The translations under genes and the position numbers were made by a program. This document shows, piece by piece, positions 62,040-64,000 of a stretch of DNA of 64,000 nt; the first letter of the stretch is position 1, and each line of letters begins with the position of its first letter. The notes beneath the pieces were generated by a model. That model did not search any database and was not told the DNA's origin. It saw only the letters and a program-made list of their open reading frames with translations. The DNA comes from Schistocerca nitens (Eukaryota > Arthropoda > Insecta > Orthoptera > Acrididae). The stretch covers positions 120,476,561-120,540,560 of the forward strand of contig NC_064621.1 in NCBI RefSeq assembly GCF_023898315.1, written 5' to 3'.

Positions 62040-63440
62040 TTTTTCCGTTTATTCGGCACAGCGCTCTAATAGCTCTCTAAATCACGCATTGGGCGCAATT
62101 ATTTCACCATGGCCACGGCCATAAATGTGTAACTTTAAGTGGTCTTCGGGGCCAATGCATCCACCAAGCACCTTGGTTCGTCCGACTAAAGGCCGGCACG
62201 TTTACATAATGGGAGAAAGCCCTCTTGCTAAGGTGCGATGCCTACATAGGGGAATGTCTCCTTCACTAATAGCAAATGGTGGTTGGAAGTTTTCTGTGGG
62301 AATCGTAAGACTGTCTCAGTGGGTGTTATGGAACGTGAATTGCATGGCAGTTGACTTTTGCTCATGCTCAACTTCCCTACAAAATTGGCAAAAAGATTTA
62401 CTCTTGCTGATGATCTGCCGAAATCTTGTAATTTCATTGGAGAGGTGGTCGCGATAGCGGCAAAACTTGTCTAGAGATTATACAGCGCTCGGGATCATTA
62501 CCGCCATTGCTGGATGACGTGGAACTTCTCCACAACCTCAGAGGGAAATTAGAACTACAGTTTTAGACACTCTCCCTCCTGCCTCCATGAACGATGGTCA
62601 TGCTGGCATGCTCGCGGTCTGCACGTGACAAAAGGGGCGAGTACGCTACTGACCTCCGCTCACAGACGGTGAGCACGCAGTCGAGAAATGGGCGTTTATC
62701 TGGTGAGATCCGGTTAGCAATACTTTTCCGTTGGTAGTTTGGGGGCGTGGTATATGTTAACTTTGTATAGTTAGTCGTAACGCTAACTGATGACTACAGT
62801 TACTTTTTCGAATTGCAGGATACAGTTTGTATCTGTGAAGAACGTTTGATTTCCGAGTTCACTTTTCGTTACAATTTTCCGGTATTCTATCCTGTTGAAA
62901 GTTTTCCCACTTGAATGATCGTTAAGGGATGTAAACAGCTTGTTTTATAAGGCTCTATTTCAATTTAGCAGCTATATGCCTCCTTTAACTAAACTGTGCT
63001 GTTGTGTGTTGGTTGACCTGTGTATTTCATACAGAACTATTTACTTTTAAAAAAGAGGTTACCCCTGTTAAATTCAGAAGATAATAAGAAGTTATCTTTT
63101 ACGCAACTTGCTTCATTGCTGTCATTCGTTCGTGAAGAATGCCTTTGGAGTCAGTTTGCTTCCGAGCCACAACGTATATAAGAATGTAGCAGTGTCTGTA
63201 GGGATCACGGCTGGCTCTGAGCACTATGGGACTTAACATCTATGGTCATCAGTCCCCGTGTAGGGATCACGCGTCATAACGATGTTGAAGATGGGTATCA
63301 GTTCAGGATGGAAAGAAAGTTTAATTATTAATACTCACTATGTGATGAACAACGGCTCAAAGTTTGATAAACATCGGACTGGAGAGACGTGGTGTACCCC
63401 ATCGAATTTGGGTCAGTCCATACACAAAAAGCGTGACTAA
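62040..63440 (+). repeat. Unit F: partial upstream region of a further, plus-oriented unit
   Basis: 62,040-62,440 is the reverse of 58,060-58,400. 62,440-63,120 matches 23,540-24,230 directly. 63,125-63,440 matches 26,440-26,700 directly. Relative to B, the stretch 24,230-26,440 is absent. No gene body lies inside the window. Confidence 0.7.
63196..63269 (-). mobile_element. 5'-truncated SINE with 13-bp target duplication
   Basis: About 47 bp beginning gctggctctgagcactatgg is the 3' end of the SINE family at 6544, in reverse. It is flanked by the direct repeat tgtagggatcacg (about 63,197-63,209 and 63,259-63,271). Truncation plus target duplication fits LINE-driven insertion. Confidence 0.85.
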
Positions 63441-64000
63441 GGAAAAATGGAAGATTACGAAATTTTGGTCTTATGTCAAAACGGTAGGTGGATCAAAACA
63501 AAATGTCCAGACACTCTGTGACCAAAATGGTACTGAAACAGAGGATGACAGACTAAAGACCGAAATAGTAAATGTCTTTTTCCAAAGCTGTTTCACAAAG
63601 GAAGACTGCACTGTAGTTCCCTCTGTAGATTGTAGCACAGATGACAAAATGGTAGATATCGAAATAGATGACAGAGGGATAGAAAAACAAATAAAATCAC
63701 TCAAAAGAGGAAAGGCTTCTGAACCTGATGGGATACCAGTTCGATTTTACATAGAGTACGCGAAGGAACTTGCCCCTTCTTGCAGCGGTGTACCGTAGGT
63801 CTCTGGAAGAGCGTAGCGTTCCGTTTTCAAGAAGGGACGTCGAACAGATGTACACTACTATAGACCTATATCTCTAACGTCGATCAGTTGTAGAGTTTTG
63901 GAACACGTATTATCTTCGAGTATGACTTTTCTGGACACTATCTACTCTGTAGGAATCAGCATGGATTTCGGAAAACACGATCGTGTGAAATTCAAGCCCC
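63440..64000 (+). mobile_element. CR1-like LINE fragment running off the window
   Basis: The frame to 63,798 reads KWKITKFWSYVKTVGGSKQN, FFQSCFTKEDCTVVPSVD and KQIKSLKRGKASEPDGIPVR, the linker and RT start of the same LINE class. After a stop, other frames give an LEERSVPFSRR segment and YTTIDLYL (like the NYRPISL block) up to the window end. It is a different subfamily from the element at 46.9-52 kb. Confidence 0.8.

Overview
This is a repeat-rich, AT-rich eukaryotic window with spliced genes, TATA boxes, AATAAA signals and many non-LTR, Penelope-like and Tc1-like elements. Two tRNA-derived SINE types and the CR1-like LINEs look like those I remember from grasshopper/locust (Schistocerca-type) genomes, so I infer an orthopteran insect. 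No database search was possible. There is no bacterial gene, CRISPR array, rRNA or free-standing tRNA gene.

The main non-transposon content is one small secreted-peptide gene family. Each intact gene has a TATAAGA box, an exon 1 encoding a signal peptide plus a very acidic stretch, a phase-1 intron, and a terminal exon that, in the spliced frame, encodes a cationic Arg/His/Ala/Gly/Ser peptide with no acidic residues or Cys and imperfect 8-residue repeats, followed by AATAAA. I name the copies by unit. A (minus, 2.9-13.4 kb) is a broken relic. E (19.5-23.5 kb) has only a terminal exon, fused to an inverted flank. B (plus, 27.4-29.06 kb), C (minus, 39.67-41.34 kb) and D (minus, 53.49-55.56 kb) look intact. 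F (plus, from 62.04 kb) holds upstream sequence only and runs off the window. B and C are nearly identical inverted copies about 9.2 kb apart; D is older.

Layout. 1-13 kb: unit A, split by an RTE-like LINE remnant (3.5-5.1 kb), SINEs (6.5, 11.1, 12.6 kb), Tc1-like relics (7.4, 8.84-10.23 kb) and a CR1-like remnant (10.4-12.1 kb). 14-18.7 kb: Penelope-like element (PLE). 19.5-23.5 kb: unit E. 23.5-29.77 kb: unit B, carrying a Tc1-like element with an intact 340-codon transposase (24,357-25,778). 29.77-38.2 kb: CR1-like fragments, a rearranged PLE and another CR1-like piece. 38.2-44.2 kb: unit C. 44.2-46.9 kb: PLE fragment, CR1 fragment and duplicated flank. 46.93-52.01 kb: nearly complete CR1-like LINE (SGNH-hydrolase ORF1, endonuclease, reverse transcriptase) with a second 1,422-bp Tc1-like copy nested in its reverse transcriptase. 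52-58.4 kb: unit D. 58.4-62 kb: PLE on minus. 62-64 kb: unit F, a truncated SINE and the start of another LINE.

The window reads as a small gene family multiplied by tandem and inverted segmental duplication, each unit carrying its own layer of transposons. Shared and unshared insertions and deletions give a relative order: E branched before the CR1 insertion shared by C and D; B and C share a 354-bp intron deletion not found in D or E; the Tc1 in B came after the B/C duplication.
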